Assembly (NCBI RefSeq): GCF_000313615.1
Contig: NZ_AMZQ01000002.1
Coordinates: 124,001 to 188,000 of the forward strand
Source of the DNA: Campylobacter showae CSUNSWCD
GTDB lineage: Bacteria; Campylobacterota; Campylobacteria; Campylobacterales; Campylobacteraceae
Reading direction: 5' to 3'
Length of the DNA stretch: 64,000 nucleotides
The position numbers and the translations under genes were made by a program. Position 1 is the first letter of the stretch; each line of letters opens with the position of its first letter. Under the pieces are notes generated by a model. The model saw nothing but the letters and a program-made list of their open reading frames with translations. It searched no databases and had not been told where the DNA came from. Positions 24,812 through 33,632 of the stretch are shown here, piece after piece.

Positions 24812-24921
24812 AACGCCCCGCAAAACGCGGGCGAATGCGTAAATTTAAGACGAATACGCGCACGAATACGCGGCGAGTTTTAGTAAAATTTCAAACTTAA
24901 GAATTCAAGAAAGGATAGAAA

Positions 24922-25680
24922 ATGAAAAAATATATCGTCATCACCGGCGCGAGTTCGGGTATCGGAGCAGCCGCGGCAAAGGCGTTTGCGAGGCGCGGAG
25001 AAAATTTGATCCTAATCGCGCGCAGAGCGGAGCTACTGCAAAGCTTAAAGGACGAGATCGCGCAGATCGCGCCCAAATCGGACGTCGTGATTAAAATTTG
25101 CGATCTTGCGCGCAGCGAAAACGTCCTGACGCTCTGGGACGAGCTAAAAAGCTACGAGCTAAAGGCGCTCATAAATAACGCGGGTTTTGGAGATTACGGC
25201 GCGGTCGGCGAGCGCGATCTATTCAAAATCTCGCAGATGCTGCGGCTCAACGTCCTCTCGCTCACGCTGCTAAGCCACCTCTACGTGCGCGATTACAAGC
25301 GCAAGCCCGCCCAGCTCATCAATATCTCCTCCGCGGGCGGCTACAGCATGGTGCCAAACGCCGTCACCTACTGCGCGAGCAAGTTTTTCGTAAGCGCCTT
25401 TACGGAGGGCTTGCACCACGAGCTGGCGCAGGATAAAGACGCCAAAATGCAGGCTAAAGTTCTAGCGCCCGCCGCGACTAGGACGGAGTTTGGTCCCGTG
25501 GCGACGGATGACGCGGGCTACGACTACGACGCGGCTTTTAAGCGCTATCATTCAAGCGAGGAGATGGCGGAATTTCTACTTGCGCTTTATGACAGCGACG
25601 CGTGCGTGGGCGCGGTGGATCGAAACAACTTCGAGTTTAGCCTGCAAGCTGCGCAATTTGACTACGCGGGCAAACGTTAA
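24922..25680 (+). CDS. short-chain dehydrogenase/reductase
   Basis: 252 residues, classical SDR. Cofactor motif TGASSGIGAAAAKAFA at the N terminus, NNAGFG near residue 88, catalytic serine in NISSAGG and the YxxxK tetrad as YCASKFF near residue 150; PAATRTEFG follows. RxGEN after the first helix suggests NADP preference. Substrate unknown; relatives include YdfG/DltE-type dehydrogenases. ATG has AAAGGATAG upstream. It is a stand-alone gene about 110 bases after the flavin reductase gene, separated by an imperfect GC-rich hairpin at about 24814-24833. Confidence 0.88.
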   Translation: MKKYIVITGASSGIGAAAAKAFARRGENLILIARRAELLQSLKDEIAQIAPKSDVVIKICDLARSENVLTLWDELKSYELKALINNAGFGDYGAVGERDLFKISQMLRLNVLSLTLLSHLYVRDYKRKPAQLINISSAGGYSMVPNAVTYCASKFFVSAFTEGLHHELAQDKDAKMQAKVLAPAATRTEFGPVATDDAGYDYDAAFKRYHSSEEMAEFLLALYDSDACVGAVDRNNFEFSLQAAQFDYAGKR

Positions 25681-25792
25681 AATTTATGCATTATGCGTCG
25701 CGCGACGAGGCATAAAATTTAGGATAACGCAGAGTCGGAGCTAAATTTAACCGTAGAGCGCGTTAAAATTTAAATAAATTTAAGGAACGAAA

Positions 25793-26428
25793 ATGGGTAA
25801 AACAGCTTTGGTTGTGGGTGCCACTGGAGCAGTCGGACGTGAGATAGTGCGCGGGCTTTGCGAGAGTCCAAACTATGATAAAATCATCGTTTGGGCGCGC
25901 AGGGAGCTAAAATTTAGCCATGAAAAGCTAGAGACGCAGATCGTAAATTTTAGCGACGTAAAAAACATGCCGCCACGCGAGATAGACGAGATATTTTGCG
26001 CGCTTGGCACGACGATGAAGCAAGCCGGTAGCCGCGGGCAGTTTTATAAAGTGGATGTGAGCTATCCCGTAAATATCGCAAAATGGGGCATCGCATCAGG
26101 CGTGCGCCGTTTCGCGCTCATTTCGTCGCAGGGCGCGGACGAGCGGTCGAGATTTTTTTATCTGCGCGCAAAGGGCAAGGCGGAGAAAAAGATCGCCGCG
26201 CTAAAATACGAGAGCGTGCAAATCGCGCGGTTGCCTGCGATAAAAAGCGAGCGCGAGCGGGTGCGTATGGGCGAGCTCTTTACGATTTGGCTGTTTGGGC
26301 TTTTGCCCAAATTTATCTTAACGAACTACCGCCCGATGAGCGCGCAAGATATCGCAGCCTCCGTCATCGCCGCTGCGCAGACGGACGCTAAAGGCGTGCA
26401 AATTTATCATCCAAGAGATTTTCTATAA
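25793..26428 (+). CDS. NAD(P)H-binding atypical SDR (HTATIP2/oxidoreductase-like)
   Basis: 211 residues. Rossmann motif VVGATGAVGREIVRGL near residue 7, then IFCALGTTMKQAGSRGQFYKVDVSYP, a segment well conserved in bacterial relatives of HTATIP2 (TIP30), and LISSQGADERSRFFYLRAKGKAEKKI with a YxxxK-like YLRAKGK. Substrate unknown. ATG has AAGGAACG upstream. The preceding spacer holds a hairpin-like GCATAA/TTATGC region near 25691-25714 that could end the previous SDR gene. Confidence 0.85.
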   Translation: MGKTALVVGATGAVGREIVRGLCESPNYDKIIVWARRELKFSHEKLETQIVNFSDVKNMPPREIDEIFCALGTTMKQAGSRGQFYKVDVSYPVNIAKWGIASGVRRFALISSQGADERSRFFYLRAKGKAEKKIAALKYESVQIARLPAIKSERERVRMGELFTIWLFGLLPKFILTNYRPMSAQDIAASVIAAAQTDAKGVQIYHPRDFL

Positions 26429-26521
26429 ACGCACGGCAGGTAACCAAATTTCGCGCTTAGGCTAAAATTTGACGCCGCTAGCGGTCTAAATTTACTAGCC
26501 GCTTCGCAGGCAAAATCGGCG

Positions 26522-27193
26522 CTAAAATTTAATCCCTCGCACGACCTGCGCGCCAAGGCCCGTTTGCATATGCTGCAAAAACATCGCGTGATAAAAGTCC
26601 CCCTCGTGCCCCGGCGCGTCGTAGGTGGCGACGAGGTTTGCCGGCACTAGGACTTTGCGCCTGATATTTGCCTCATTTGCGCTAAGTTTTAGGTGCGAGA
26701 CTAGCTGATAGACGCAAAGATCTGTGCAGTCGCCCAGCACTACAAAGGTATCAATCTGTGGATTTTGCGCGAGAAATGCGTTAAATTCGGCGCAGTAGGC
26801 CGCGCTCAGGGAGTTTTTGCGAAAGATTTTTATCTCGTCAAAAAACGGCAGATTGCGCAGCTGCGGTACCGTATTTGCGCCCTCTGTTCCCTTGACCGCG
26901 TGCGGCGGAAATGCGTCAAATTCCGCGCAGTTTGCCTCGTGGCTATCCTCGAGCAGCACGAGATTTCTCGCGCCCGCCGCGTAAGCCGCGCTAATAATTT
27001 GCGCTATAGCGTCCGCGATCGCGCCCACTCGCGGGCTAGCTAGCGGCCCGGTGCTGCAAAATCCCTCTATCATATCCACGCTGATAAAGGCGGTGTTTGC
27101 CGCGTCGCCCGCTAAAATTTCGCTAAATTTGATCTCCTTTAGCCCCTCAAACCACTCCGCTAAATCCTCTAAAATTTTCGCGTCAAATTTCAT
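26522..27193 (-). CDS. isochorismatase/nicotinamidase-type cysteine hydrolase
   Basis: 223 residues. The catalytic Asp is in ISVDMIEGFCSTGPLAS, the Lys is expected in HAVKGTEGANTVPQL, and the nucleophile Cys is in VVLGDCTDLCVYQLV, with the cis-peptide-like GDCTD. Family members hydrolyse nicotinamide, N-carbamoyl compounds or isochorismate. Nothing here decides between them; absence of the metal-binding DxHxxxH segment of PncA (DSHEANCAEFDAFPPHAV instead resembles it: D-H...H spacing) makes nicotinamidase plausible but unproven. ATG with AAGGAG upstream on the reverse strand. Confidence 0.8.
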   Translation of the reverse strand: MKFDAKILEDLAEWFEGLKEIKFSEILAGDAANTAFISVDMIEGFCSTGPLASPRVGAIADAIAQIISAAYAAGARNLVLLEDSHEANCAEFDAFPPHAVKGTEGANTVPQLRNLPFFDEIKIFRKNSLSAAYCAEFNAFLAQNPQIDTFVVLGDCTDLCVYQLVSHLKLSANEANIRRKVLVPANLVATYDAPGHEGDFYHAMFLQHMQTGLGAQVVRGIKF

Positions 27194-27328
27194 TTTTTCT
27201 CCTTGTTTTGGTTGTTATTATATTCGTTGTTCGGCTCGCCGAAACTAATCTCAAATCGCGAGCCGCCCTAAATTTCGCGTTCAAATTTAATCTCGCCCAA
27301 AGCGTCAAATTTCATCAAATTTACCCGT

Positions 27329-28327
27329 CTAGCCACGCGTCTTTGCTGGCAAATTTACGCAAAAGCTCTTTGGCTCAAGCTCGATTTCTATGCTGCCGCC
27401 GTGGGCTTGGACGATTTGCAGGCACAGGTGCAGGCCTAGTCCGTTGCCCTTTAGCTTGCTCGTTTTAAACGGCTCAAAGACCATGGCTTGGTTTTTGATC
27501 GGCACGCCGCTATCGGTCACGGCAAATTTATGCTCGCCGTCGCAGTATCGGTAGTCCACGCGCACCCAACCGTCATCATCCTCGTTTTCCTCGACCGCGT
27601 CGATCGCGTTAAACAGCATGTTTTGAAACACCATCGCGAGCAAATCGCGGTCGCCGACGTATGGCAGATCGGGGAAATCTAGGCTAAATTTGATCTCCTT
27701 GCCGTATGTGTAGCACTCTATGGCGGCCTCGCATTCGGATTTTAGCTCAGCTAGGTTAAATTCGCGCGCGTTTATCGTTAGGCCTTTTGTGAAAAGCAAA
27801 GTAGCCTTGATGATGCGCTCGACTCGCCAGATCGCCTTTTGCATCTGCTCGACGACCGGGCGAGCGCGCTCGTCAGCCTTTTTTATCAGCGTCGAGGCTA
27901 GCAGCGAGATCGAGCCCACAGGGTTGCGTATCTCGTGGGCTAGGTGGGCTGCGACCTGACCCATCGAGGCTAGGCGCTCGGTGCGCTTTTCGGTCGTTAT
28001 GTCGGTTGCGGAGATGATTTTTTTGCCCTCTTTTTGGGCGATTTTGATGAGGTAGATTTGCCCCGCGGCGCTTATCTCGCCTTCATTTTGCGGGATAAAT
28101 TTTAAAATTTGACCCAGTTTTAGGGCTTCTGAGTTTTGTAAAAATATCTCGCCCGCCTCGTCCAAAACCCAGATCGCGTTTGGCAAAATCTCCACGATAT
28201 CTTTGATAAAGCCTTGCAAATTCGCATACGACGCGGTCAGGTTTTTGTACTCGCGCTCTATCAGATAGGTCTGCTCGATCAGGCTTTTTAGTCCGTCTTG
28301 GACGCTGGTTTTGTCGATCTGAGTCAT
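27329..28327 (-). CDS. flgS: sensor histidine kinase FlgS (flagellar regulation)
   Basis: 332 residues, soluble. N-terminal helical and PAS-like part (LIEQTYLIEREYKNL; PNAIWVLDEAGEIFLQN), DHp with the phospho-acceptor LAHEIRNPVGSISLL near residue 141, then N box (FQNMLFNAIDAVEEN), G1 and G2 (VTDSGVP; GNGLGLHLCLQIVQAHGG). In campylobacters FlgS phosphorylates FlgR to switch on sigma-54 flagellar genes after export apparatus assembly. The name rests on the N-terminal pattern and on the neighbour class V aminotransferase I recall beside flgS in C. jejuni. Its ATG overlaps the stop of the DUF234 gene by four bases, so the two are translationally coupled. Confidence 0.85.
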   Translation of the reverse strand: MTQIDKTSVQDGLKSLIEQTYLIEREYKNLTASYANLQGFIKDIVEILPNAIWVLDEAGEIFLQNSEALKLGQILKFIPQNEGEISAAGQIYLIKIAQKEGKKIISATDITTEKRTERLASMGQVAAHLAHEIRNPVGSISLLASTLIKKADERARPVVEQMQKAIWRVERIIKATLLFTKGLTINAREFNLAELKSECEAAIECYTYGKEIKFSLDFPDLPYVGDRDLLAMVFQNMLFNAIDAVEENEDDDGWVRVDYRYCDGEHKFAVTDSGVPIKNQAMVFEPFKTSKLKGNGLGLHLCLQIVQAHGGSIEIELEPKSFCVNLPAKTRG

Positions 28328-29187
28328 AAAAGCTCCTCGAAATTTTCTAAATCAAAAAGTAAAATTCGCTCGTTTTTTAGGCGACCGACTTCGTTGCTAA
28401 AGCCGCTTTTGGAAAATAGCGCGACGGCGTCTGGCACAAAGCCTAGGCGCTCGCATTTTTTAAGGAGTAAATTTACCACATTTTTGCAAATTTTATGCTC
28501 TTTAAATTTAGCTTCTCCGACGATTATGCGCCCTTCGATGCTCAAAAATATATCTATCTCGATATTTTTTGCCCACAGGCTCCGCACCCGCGCGGGCTCC
28601 GTGCCTAGTCTAAACGCCAAAAGTTCGCGGCAAAGTAGCTCAAAGCCAAAGCCCGCGTACGAGTCGAACTCACGTCTGATGATCTCCATCAGCGCGGCCT
28701 TTTCGCTGTTTTTTAAAAGGTCTAAATTTGGCTCGATGAAATAAAACCAAAATCTAGTAAAATTGTCGTTAAAGACCACCTTATCCTGCGCCTTATCGCG
28801 CTCGAGTAGCTTTTTAGATTTTTGATATTTGCTTTTTATGCGCGGTTTTTCCAGCGTCTTTTCGATGTTGACTATGCCTGAGTTTATCGCGGCGGCGTAA
28901 ATTTTTAGGATGAGAGGGCGGGGCAGAAATTTATTTAGAGCGTATTTTTTGCGGTCGTTTTTAGCAAGCTTGCAAAGGGCAAATTTAAGCTCGCTCTCAA
29001 AAGGCGCGTCAAAGCTAAATTTGAGTGACAGATCTTCAAATTTATCTAAAATTTCCTTTTCGATCGCCTCGAAAATATCGTAATAATTCGCCTCAAATTT
29101 GAGCGCGTCAAAGACTAGATGAAAGTAAATAAGCTGCAAGATATCAAGGTGCTTAAAGCGCGCGTAGCTTGATTTTAAGGCGTAGAT
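28324..29187 (-). CDS. DUF234 family protein with PD-(D/E)xK-like nuclease fold
   Basis: About 287 residues if read from the position after the ribosome binding site, 271 from TTG 29139. C-terminal part: FGFELLCRELLAFRLG, then IEIDIFLSIEGRIIVGEAKFKE with the D...ExK pattern of the DUF234 domain usually found fused to archaeal-type ATPases; here the ATPase is absent. The coding-like frame continues upstream of 29139 (ALKSSYARFKHLDILQ) to an AAGGAG at about 29193-29198, where the expected start codon is ATC (29187-29185). Such a start would be very rare, so a sequence error or mutation is possible. Coupled to flgS by an ATGA overlap; whether it affects flagellar control is unknown. Confidence 0.75.
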   Translation of the reverse strand: MYALKSSYARFKHLDILQLIYFHLVFDALKFEANYYDIFEAIEKEILDKFEDLSLKFSFDAPFESELKFALCKLAKNDRKKYALNKFLPRPLILKIYAAAINSGIVNIEKTLEKPRIKSKYQKSKKLLERDKAQDKVVFNDNFTRFWFYFIEPNLDLLKNSEKAALMEIIRREFDSYAGFGFELLCRELLAFRLGTEPARVRSLWAKNIEIDIFLSIEGRIIVGEAKFKEHKICKNVVNLLLKKCERLGFVPDAVALFSKSGFSNEVGRLKNERILLFDLENFEELL

Positions 29188-29254
29188 TTTTGCTCCTTTT
29201 TAGCCCATTTTAGCACAACTTTGGTTATAATCTCTTTTTTTATAAGGAAAAATT

Positions 29255-30547
29255 TTGGTTAGCATCGACGAAATCAGGAAAAATATTATTTTAAAAAAAG
29301 GCGTGCGCTACTTTGACTACACGGCCTCAGGCCTAGCCTACGCGCCAATAGAGCGTAAGATCGCAAAATACCTAAAAACCTACGCCAACACCCACTCAGA
29401 AAGCGCTTCAAATGCGCTAAAGACACAAAAACGTTACGAAAAAGCAAGGCAAAGCCTAAAAGACGCGCTGGGGCTTGACGAGCGATTTTACCTGATCTGC
29501 GCCGGTTACGGCGCGACGGGAGCGATAAAGAAATTTCAGGAAATCATGGGGCTTTATCTACCGCCTATGAGCGCAAAGCGCCTAGGCGAAGAGGCGGTAA
29601 AGGGCGCAAATTTGCCCCTCGTCATCGTCTCGCCCTACGAGCATCACTCAAACGAGGTTAGCCTGCGCGAGGGGTTGTGCGAGGTCGTGCGCATACCGCT
29701 AAGCAAGAGCGGGGAGATAAATTTCGGTAGGCTAGATCAACTGCTCAAAATCAACTCAAAGCGCGAGATTATCGGCTCTTTTAGCGCGGCCTCAAACGTC
29801 ACGGGGATAATCAGCGACTACAAAAAAATCTACGTGATGATGAAGCGATACGGCGCGACCGTGGCCTTTGACGCGGCTAGTTTTAGCTCGCACGACAACC
29901 TAGACGCCGACTACTTCGACGCGTTATTTCTCTCGCCGCATAAGCTTTTAGGAGGCGTGGGTAGCTGCGGACTGCTCGCGATAAAGAAGGAGCTGGTAAA
30001 ATCAGACAAACCGACCTTTGCCGCGGGCGGGACGGTTAGCTACGTGAGCCGCAGTTCGCATTTTTTCGCGCCAAGCGTAGAGCGCATGGAGGAGGGCGGA
30101 ACCCAGCACGTGATGGGGCTGATCAGAGCCGCGCTAGCATACAGACTGCGAAACGAAGTCGGCCTAGATGTAATAAAAAGCCGCGAAGACGAGCTAACAA
30201 AGCAGTTTTGCGAGGGGTTAGACGAGATCCCCGAGATCGTGAGCTACTGCCCGCGCGGAGTTCCGAGACTGCCGATTTTTGCTTTTAACGTGAAAGGCGT
30301 TTCGCCGTATGATTTCGCCGAGGCGCTGAGCGAAGACTACGGCGTGCAGACACGCGCGGGGTGTGCGTGCGCCGGTCCGTACGGACACGATCTGCTCGGA
30401 CTAAAAGATGATCAGAAATTTGATCAAAAGCCCGGCTGGGTGCGCGTGAGCCTGCACTATTCGCACACGCCAAAAGACGTCGCATATCTGCTAAAGGCCA
30501 TCAAAAAAACTATTAAAAAATTTAAAACCAAAAAGGAAAAGAAATGA
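29255..30547 (+). CDS. class V aminotransferase (cysteine desulfurase-like PLP enzyme)
   Basis: 430 residues. PLP enzyme fold: YFDYTASGLAYAPIERKI, NTHSESASNALKTQKRYEKAR, CAGYGATGAIKKFQ, PYEHHSNEVSLRE, SAASNVTGI, ATVAFDAASFSSH (cofactor Asp), and SPHKLLGGVGSCGLL with the Schiff-base lysine near residue 232. C-terminal RAGCACAGPYGHDLLG has a cysteine at the place of the NifS/IscS/SufS catalytic loop. Desulfurase or selenocysteine lyase activity is possible; the true substrate is not known. Start is TTG 29255 with AAGGAAA upstream; no ATG fits. Divergent from the DUF234-flgS pair, as in C. jejuni. Confidence 0.88.
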   Translation: MVSIDEIRKNIILKKGVRYFDYTASGLAYAPIERKIAKYLKTYANTHSESASNALKTQKRYEKARQSLKDALGLDERFYLICAGYGATGAIKKFQEIMGLYLPPMSAKRLGEEAVKGANLPLVIVSPYEHHSNEVSLREGLCEVVRIPLSKSGEINFGRLDQLLKINSKREIIGSFSAASNVTGIISDYKKIYVMMKRYGATVAFDAASFSSHDNLDADYFDALFLSPHKLLGGVGSCGLLAIKKELVKSDKPTFAAGGTVSYVSRSSHFFAPSVERMEEGGTQHVMGLIRAALAYRLRNEVGLDVIKSREDELTKQFCEGLDEIPEIVSYCPRGVPRLPIFAFNVKGVSPYDFAEALSEDYGVQTRAGCACAGPYGHDLLGLKDDQKFDQKPGWVRVSLHYSHTPKDVAYLLKAIKKTIKKFKTKKEKK

Positions 30548-31176
30548 ATAAAATTTTAGCCGCAGCCATGTTTGCCCTTTGCGCCGTTTGCGCGCAGGCA
30601 AAGCCATTTAGCCCCGAGCAGTACGCAAAGGTACTGCGTGAGTACAACTCCGTCGCGGGCGCGAACAACTACTTTGAAAGCGGTAAATTTAAAGAGGAAT
30701 TCGAGCTTCGCAAAAAATACTGCGACGAGGGTCTAAGAGATGCGTGCGGCGATCTGGGGCTACTCTACGTTACTGGTCTAGGCGCGCCAAGAGATAGCAA
30801 AAGGGCGGACGAACTACTCGAGTACGCTGCCAAAAACGACGAGTTTAAAGCCATATCGCAGTACTACGAAGCCGCACTTGACATAGCTCGCGCGGCGGAA
30901 AAGTACCCGGACGATAAGGTCGCGCAGCACCTAGGAGCCGAGTTTAAAAACTCGCTAGAGCAGTGCAAGGCGTACAAAGGCGACCGCCACGTGTGCTTCC
31001 GCGCGCTGGTGATTAGCGGTATGCTGCCAAAGGGTGAGGGCGGTCTTGGACTGTCGCAGGCTGAGTTTGCCAAGACGTGGGAGGACATCGTCGTGAGCGA
31101 CATCGAGCGCAACGGCATGGACGACTCGAAGGTAAACTCGCTGGCAAAAGAGCTAGAAGGACTAGCGGCACGCTAA
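30544..31176 (+). CDS. secreted Sel1-like repeat protein
   Basis: 210 residues with signal peptide MNKILAAAMFALCAVCAQA. The mature protein has Sel1-type helical repeat signs (KYCDEGLRDACGDLGLLYVTGLGAPRDSKRADELLEYAA) and two further cysteines spaced for disulfides (EQCKAYKGDRHVCF). Likely periplasmic or surface protein interaction module; partner unknown. ATG overlaps the aminotransferase stop by four bases and has AAAGGAAAAG upstream, so it is co-translated with that gene. A related but broken gene is at 23636-24099. Confidence 0.8.
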   Translation: MNKILAAAMFALCAVCAQAKPFSPEQYAKVLREYNSVAGANNYFESGKFKEEFELRKKYCDEGLRDACGDLGLLYVTGLGAPRDSKRADELLEYAAKNDEFKAISQYYEAALDIARAAEKYPDDKVAQHLGAEFKNSLEQCKAYKGDRHVCFRALVISGMLPKGEGGLGLSQAEFAKTWEDIVVSDIERNGMDDSKVNSLAKELEGLAAR

Positions 31177-31689
31177 ATTTGCGGGCTTTTACGGCGTAAA
31201 TTTGTTTTTTTCGGCTAGGCGATCCGTCAAATTTGACCGTCCGCGCTTTGTCTTTTTGCGGGCGGCTTCGCGTCTCATGTAAATTTAGATTACTTGGCTC
31301 AAATTTGACGCGCCGGCAATTGCTAGGCTTAAATTTGGGTCGATTTTTGGGTAAATTTATCCAGCGGCGCATAATTTGCTTTTGCTCAAATTTGACCGCC
31401 TTTTACGGATAAATTTAGCTCGCTCCTGGTGGGCATTTTGCGGCTTGCGAGCTTTTGTCTGGCGGGCTTTACGGCTATCTTTACGGCGTAAATTTGCTAA
31501 ATTTTGCTAGCGTTTGAGCAAATTCGGTCGTCAGGCTTAAAGCCTTTGCTTGCGCTTTTTTGCGCGCGGTCAAATTTACGCGCCCGCGCGGGTTTTTGCC
31601 CTGCTCAAATCTGACGTATTTTTACGCCCAGCTCAAATTTGCGCGGCGTTAATTTTTACGAATTTACAAAAACTTTGGAGAAAATTTAG
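31177..31689. repeat. AAATTT-rich spacer, no gene
   Basis: About 510 bases without a credible gene. It is laced with (C/T)AAATTT(A/G) words, and short segments recur, for example TTTACGGCGTAAATTTG near 31188 and again near 31481. It may be worn coding DNA or repeat-built spacer. Confidence 0.5.
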
Positions 31690-32184
31690 ATGCAAGATTT
31701 GCGCGAGTTTCAGGTCTTAGCGGGCGAGGTAAAAAACGTGAGATGGAATGCAGCTACGGATGAGTGCGTTTTTGAGATAGAGGGCGCGAAATTTAACGTT
31801 AAAAACCTCAAAGATCGCCTCGTGCCCCGCGAAAACGATCACCTTGCCATCGCCTACGACGGGAAAAACGAGGTTTGGAATTTTAAAAATTTGACCTCAG
31901 GCAAGTGGCTAAAAAACTACTCTTGGTGCGCGCATTTGATGATTTTTGAGGAGGCTGTGCTTAAGTTTTTGCCGAGGCCAGAACTTTATGGTTTTGTCTT
32001 GATGATACCAATTTTTTACCTATGCAATTATCTCCCGACGCCCGTCTCTTTATTTCTTATTTTTGCGGTTTTTATTTGTTTGCTTTTATCGGTACCTTTG
32101 ATGTATACAGACGATAAAACCCCGACCGATAAGGCAAACGCGTATCTAGCTTTGAGAAAATTTTTAAAAGAAGCGGATTTGTAG
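31690..32184 (+). CDS. hypothetical membrane protein, paralogue of the next gene
   Basis: 164 residues. Residues 1-75 are a soluble beta-rich segment (LAGEVKNVRWNAATDECVFEIEGAKFNVKNLKDRLVPREND); residues about 97-145 hold two transmembrane helices (LYGFVLMIPIFYLCNYL; VSLFLIFAVFICLLLSVPLM). The same layout and several aligned residues (xxGxV...FxIEG..xxVxxL...L.P..D.D) appear in the frame starting at 32344, so these are diverged tandem copies. No function known. ATG 31690 has TGGAG about 9 bases upstream. Confidence 0.65.
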   Translation: MQDLREFQVLAGEVKNVRWNAATDECVFEIEGAKFNVKNLKDRLVPRENDHLAIAYDGKNEVWNFKNLTSGKWLKNYSWCAHLMIFEEAVLKFLPRPELYGFVLMIPIFYLCNYLPTPVSLFLIFAVFICLLLSVPLMYTDDKTPTDKANAYLALRKFLKEADL

Positions 32185-32343
32185 TTCGTCGTCAAATTCG
32201 CCCGCCCAAAAACGCTGCCAAACGCGGCAAATTCGGCGTCTATTTTAAAATTAGCAGGCGAACGAGCGATCAAATTTGTAGGCGCGCAAATTTATATCGC
32301 TCAAATTTCGGGCGCGAAAACTTAAAATTTAAAAGGATTTAGC

Positions 32344-32924
32344 CTGCAAGAAACGCAAAACGGTTTAAAACTGCTCGGCGGCCGCGTAAATTCGCTTGAG
32401 TGCGTCTATAAAGACAAAAGCGGGTTTGATTATAGCTTTAGCTTGGAGGGTCAAATTTTAAGTGTTCGCTCACTGCAAAGCCCGCTCTTGCCGGTAAATG
32501 ACGGCGATGAGATTCTGACGGTTTGCGATAAAAAGGGGCGGGTTTTGGGGCTAAAAAACCGCTCTTTAAACTCTGCAGCCTGGTATGCCTATGAGCCTAG
32601 CTCCTTTTTTGCGACTCTGTTTTTCATGCTGTTTTTGTTGTTTGTCGCGGTCGGCGTTTGGGCTGTTTTTTCGGGGTTTGACGAACGGCGGCCGCTTTTA
32701 GCGATTTGCTACTTGTTTTTGGTTTGGGCTCTCTTGCTTTTGCTTGGTTTAAATGTCACCGCGAGGCGTCTTTGGGCTTGCGCGTTAGGTCGGTGCTCGG
32801 CGCCGCAAAAGAGCCCAAGTCTAGTGGCGAGGTTAGCGGCGCGGTGCGTGACCTAAGGGTTTTTGAGGTAAAGGAGAAAATATTTTTCAACTACTTTCGA
32901 TATAATATGTGTATAAAATATTAA
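32344..32924 (+). pseudogene. broken paralogue of the preceding membrane protein
   Basis: Frame from 32344 to 32856 gives LQETQNGLKLLGGRVNS..., parallel to MQDLREFQVLAGEVKN of the gene at 31690, but the start position is CTG instead of ATG, with AAAAGGA at normal spacing. Two transmembrane helices follow (FFATLFFMLFLLFVAVGVWAVF; LLAICYLFLVWALLLLLGL). After about 32755 the frame turns into an unlikely RRLWACALG.. tail, whereas another frame continues with plausible sequence (REASLGLRVRSVLGAAKEPKSSG) to 32924. A start mutation and a frameshift together suggest a decaying copy. Confidence 0.55.
32901..32906 (+). promoter_or_regulatory. Abi-alpha gene promoter -10 box
   Basis: TATAAT preceded by TTTCGA and T/A-rich sequence, 28 bases before the ATG of the AT-rich gene at 32934. 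It coincides with the change from GC-richer to AT-rich DNA. Confidence 0.55.
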
Positions 32925-32933
32925 AGGATTATT

Positions 32934-33629
32934 ATGAGTAAAGAGTTAGAAGTTGAATTGACAAAAGATAGTGTGAAGCTTTCTGTCGGCAAAGAGCCAA
33001 CGCAGGCATTAACAAGGGGGTTGGGTGATATTTTTGGCTTGGTAACTGAGTCCTTTGGAATTTTTAAGGATAAGATAAGAGAAAGAAGAAAAATAAATCA
33101 ACTGAAATTTGCCAAGAAAATACAAGAGGAAGCAAAGAGCTTAAATCTAACAGTGGAACAATTTGCTAGTATAGACCTAAGAGAACTTGCGGTTATTGAA
33201 CAGCATGCCATTTTAGAGGAAGATGAAACATTGCAAAGTATGTGGGCAAGACTTATTGTGGATTCTGTAAACAATAATGAAGATAAAGATAATTTGACTT
33301 TTATGAATATACTAAAAGAGATAACTCCCTTACAGGCAAAAATATTAAAATTTTACTATGAAGTCATAACTAATACAAGAGAAATACTTAATTTAAACAA
33401 AGTTCTTAAAGCAGTAGTCGTAAAGAACGAAATTTTAAGACATTTGGACATAGATGAAGATATTTTTACTTTCAATGCAAGCTCTCTTATGAGATTAGGA
33501 TTAATAACACAATCAGACACTCCTAGCCAAGTTTTAATAGGCGGTGGAACCGTGCCAACCGGATACAATAAGACAACACTTACGCCACTTGGTTTTGAGT
33601 TTGTGAAAAAATGTATAGGCAATGTTTAG
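32934..33629 (+). CDS. Abi-alpha (DUF4393) family protein, putative phage defence
   Basis: 231 residues. The pattern fits DUF4393/Abi-alpha: N-terminal LGDIFGLVTESFGIFKDKIRERR, then IEQHAILEEDETLQSMWARLIVDSVN, ILKEITPLQAKILKFYYE, and a C-terminal winged-helix-like GLITQ...LTPLGFEFVKKC. The family is named for an abortive-infection association; its mechanism is not established. The gene is clearly more AT-rich than its neighbours and uses AT-ending codons, a sign of acquisition. ATG has AAAGGATT upstream and its own promoter. It is flanked downstream by a pair of 13-bp inverted repeats and, 800 bases on, a CRISPR relic. Confidence 0.75.
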   Translation: MSKELEVELTKDSVKLSVGKEPTQALTRGLGDIFGLVTESFGIFKDKIRERRKINQLKFAKKIQEEAKSLNLTVEQFASIDLRELAVIEQHAILEEDETLQSMWARLIVDSVNNNEDKDNLTFMNILKEITPLQAKILKFYYEVITNTREILNLNKVLKAVVVKNEILRHLDIDEDIFTFNASSLMRLGLITQSDTPSQVLIGGGTVPTGYNKTTLTPLGFEFVKKCIGNV

Positions 33630-33632
33630 AGT

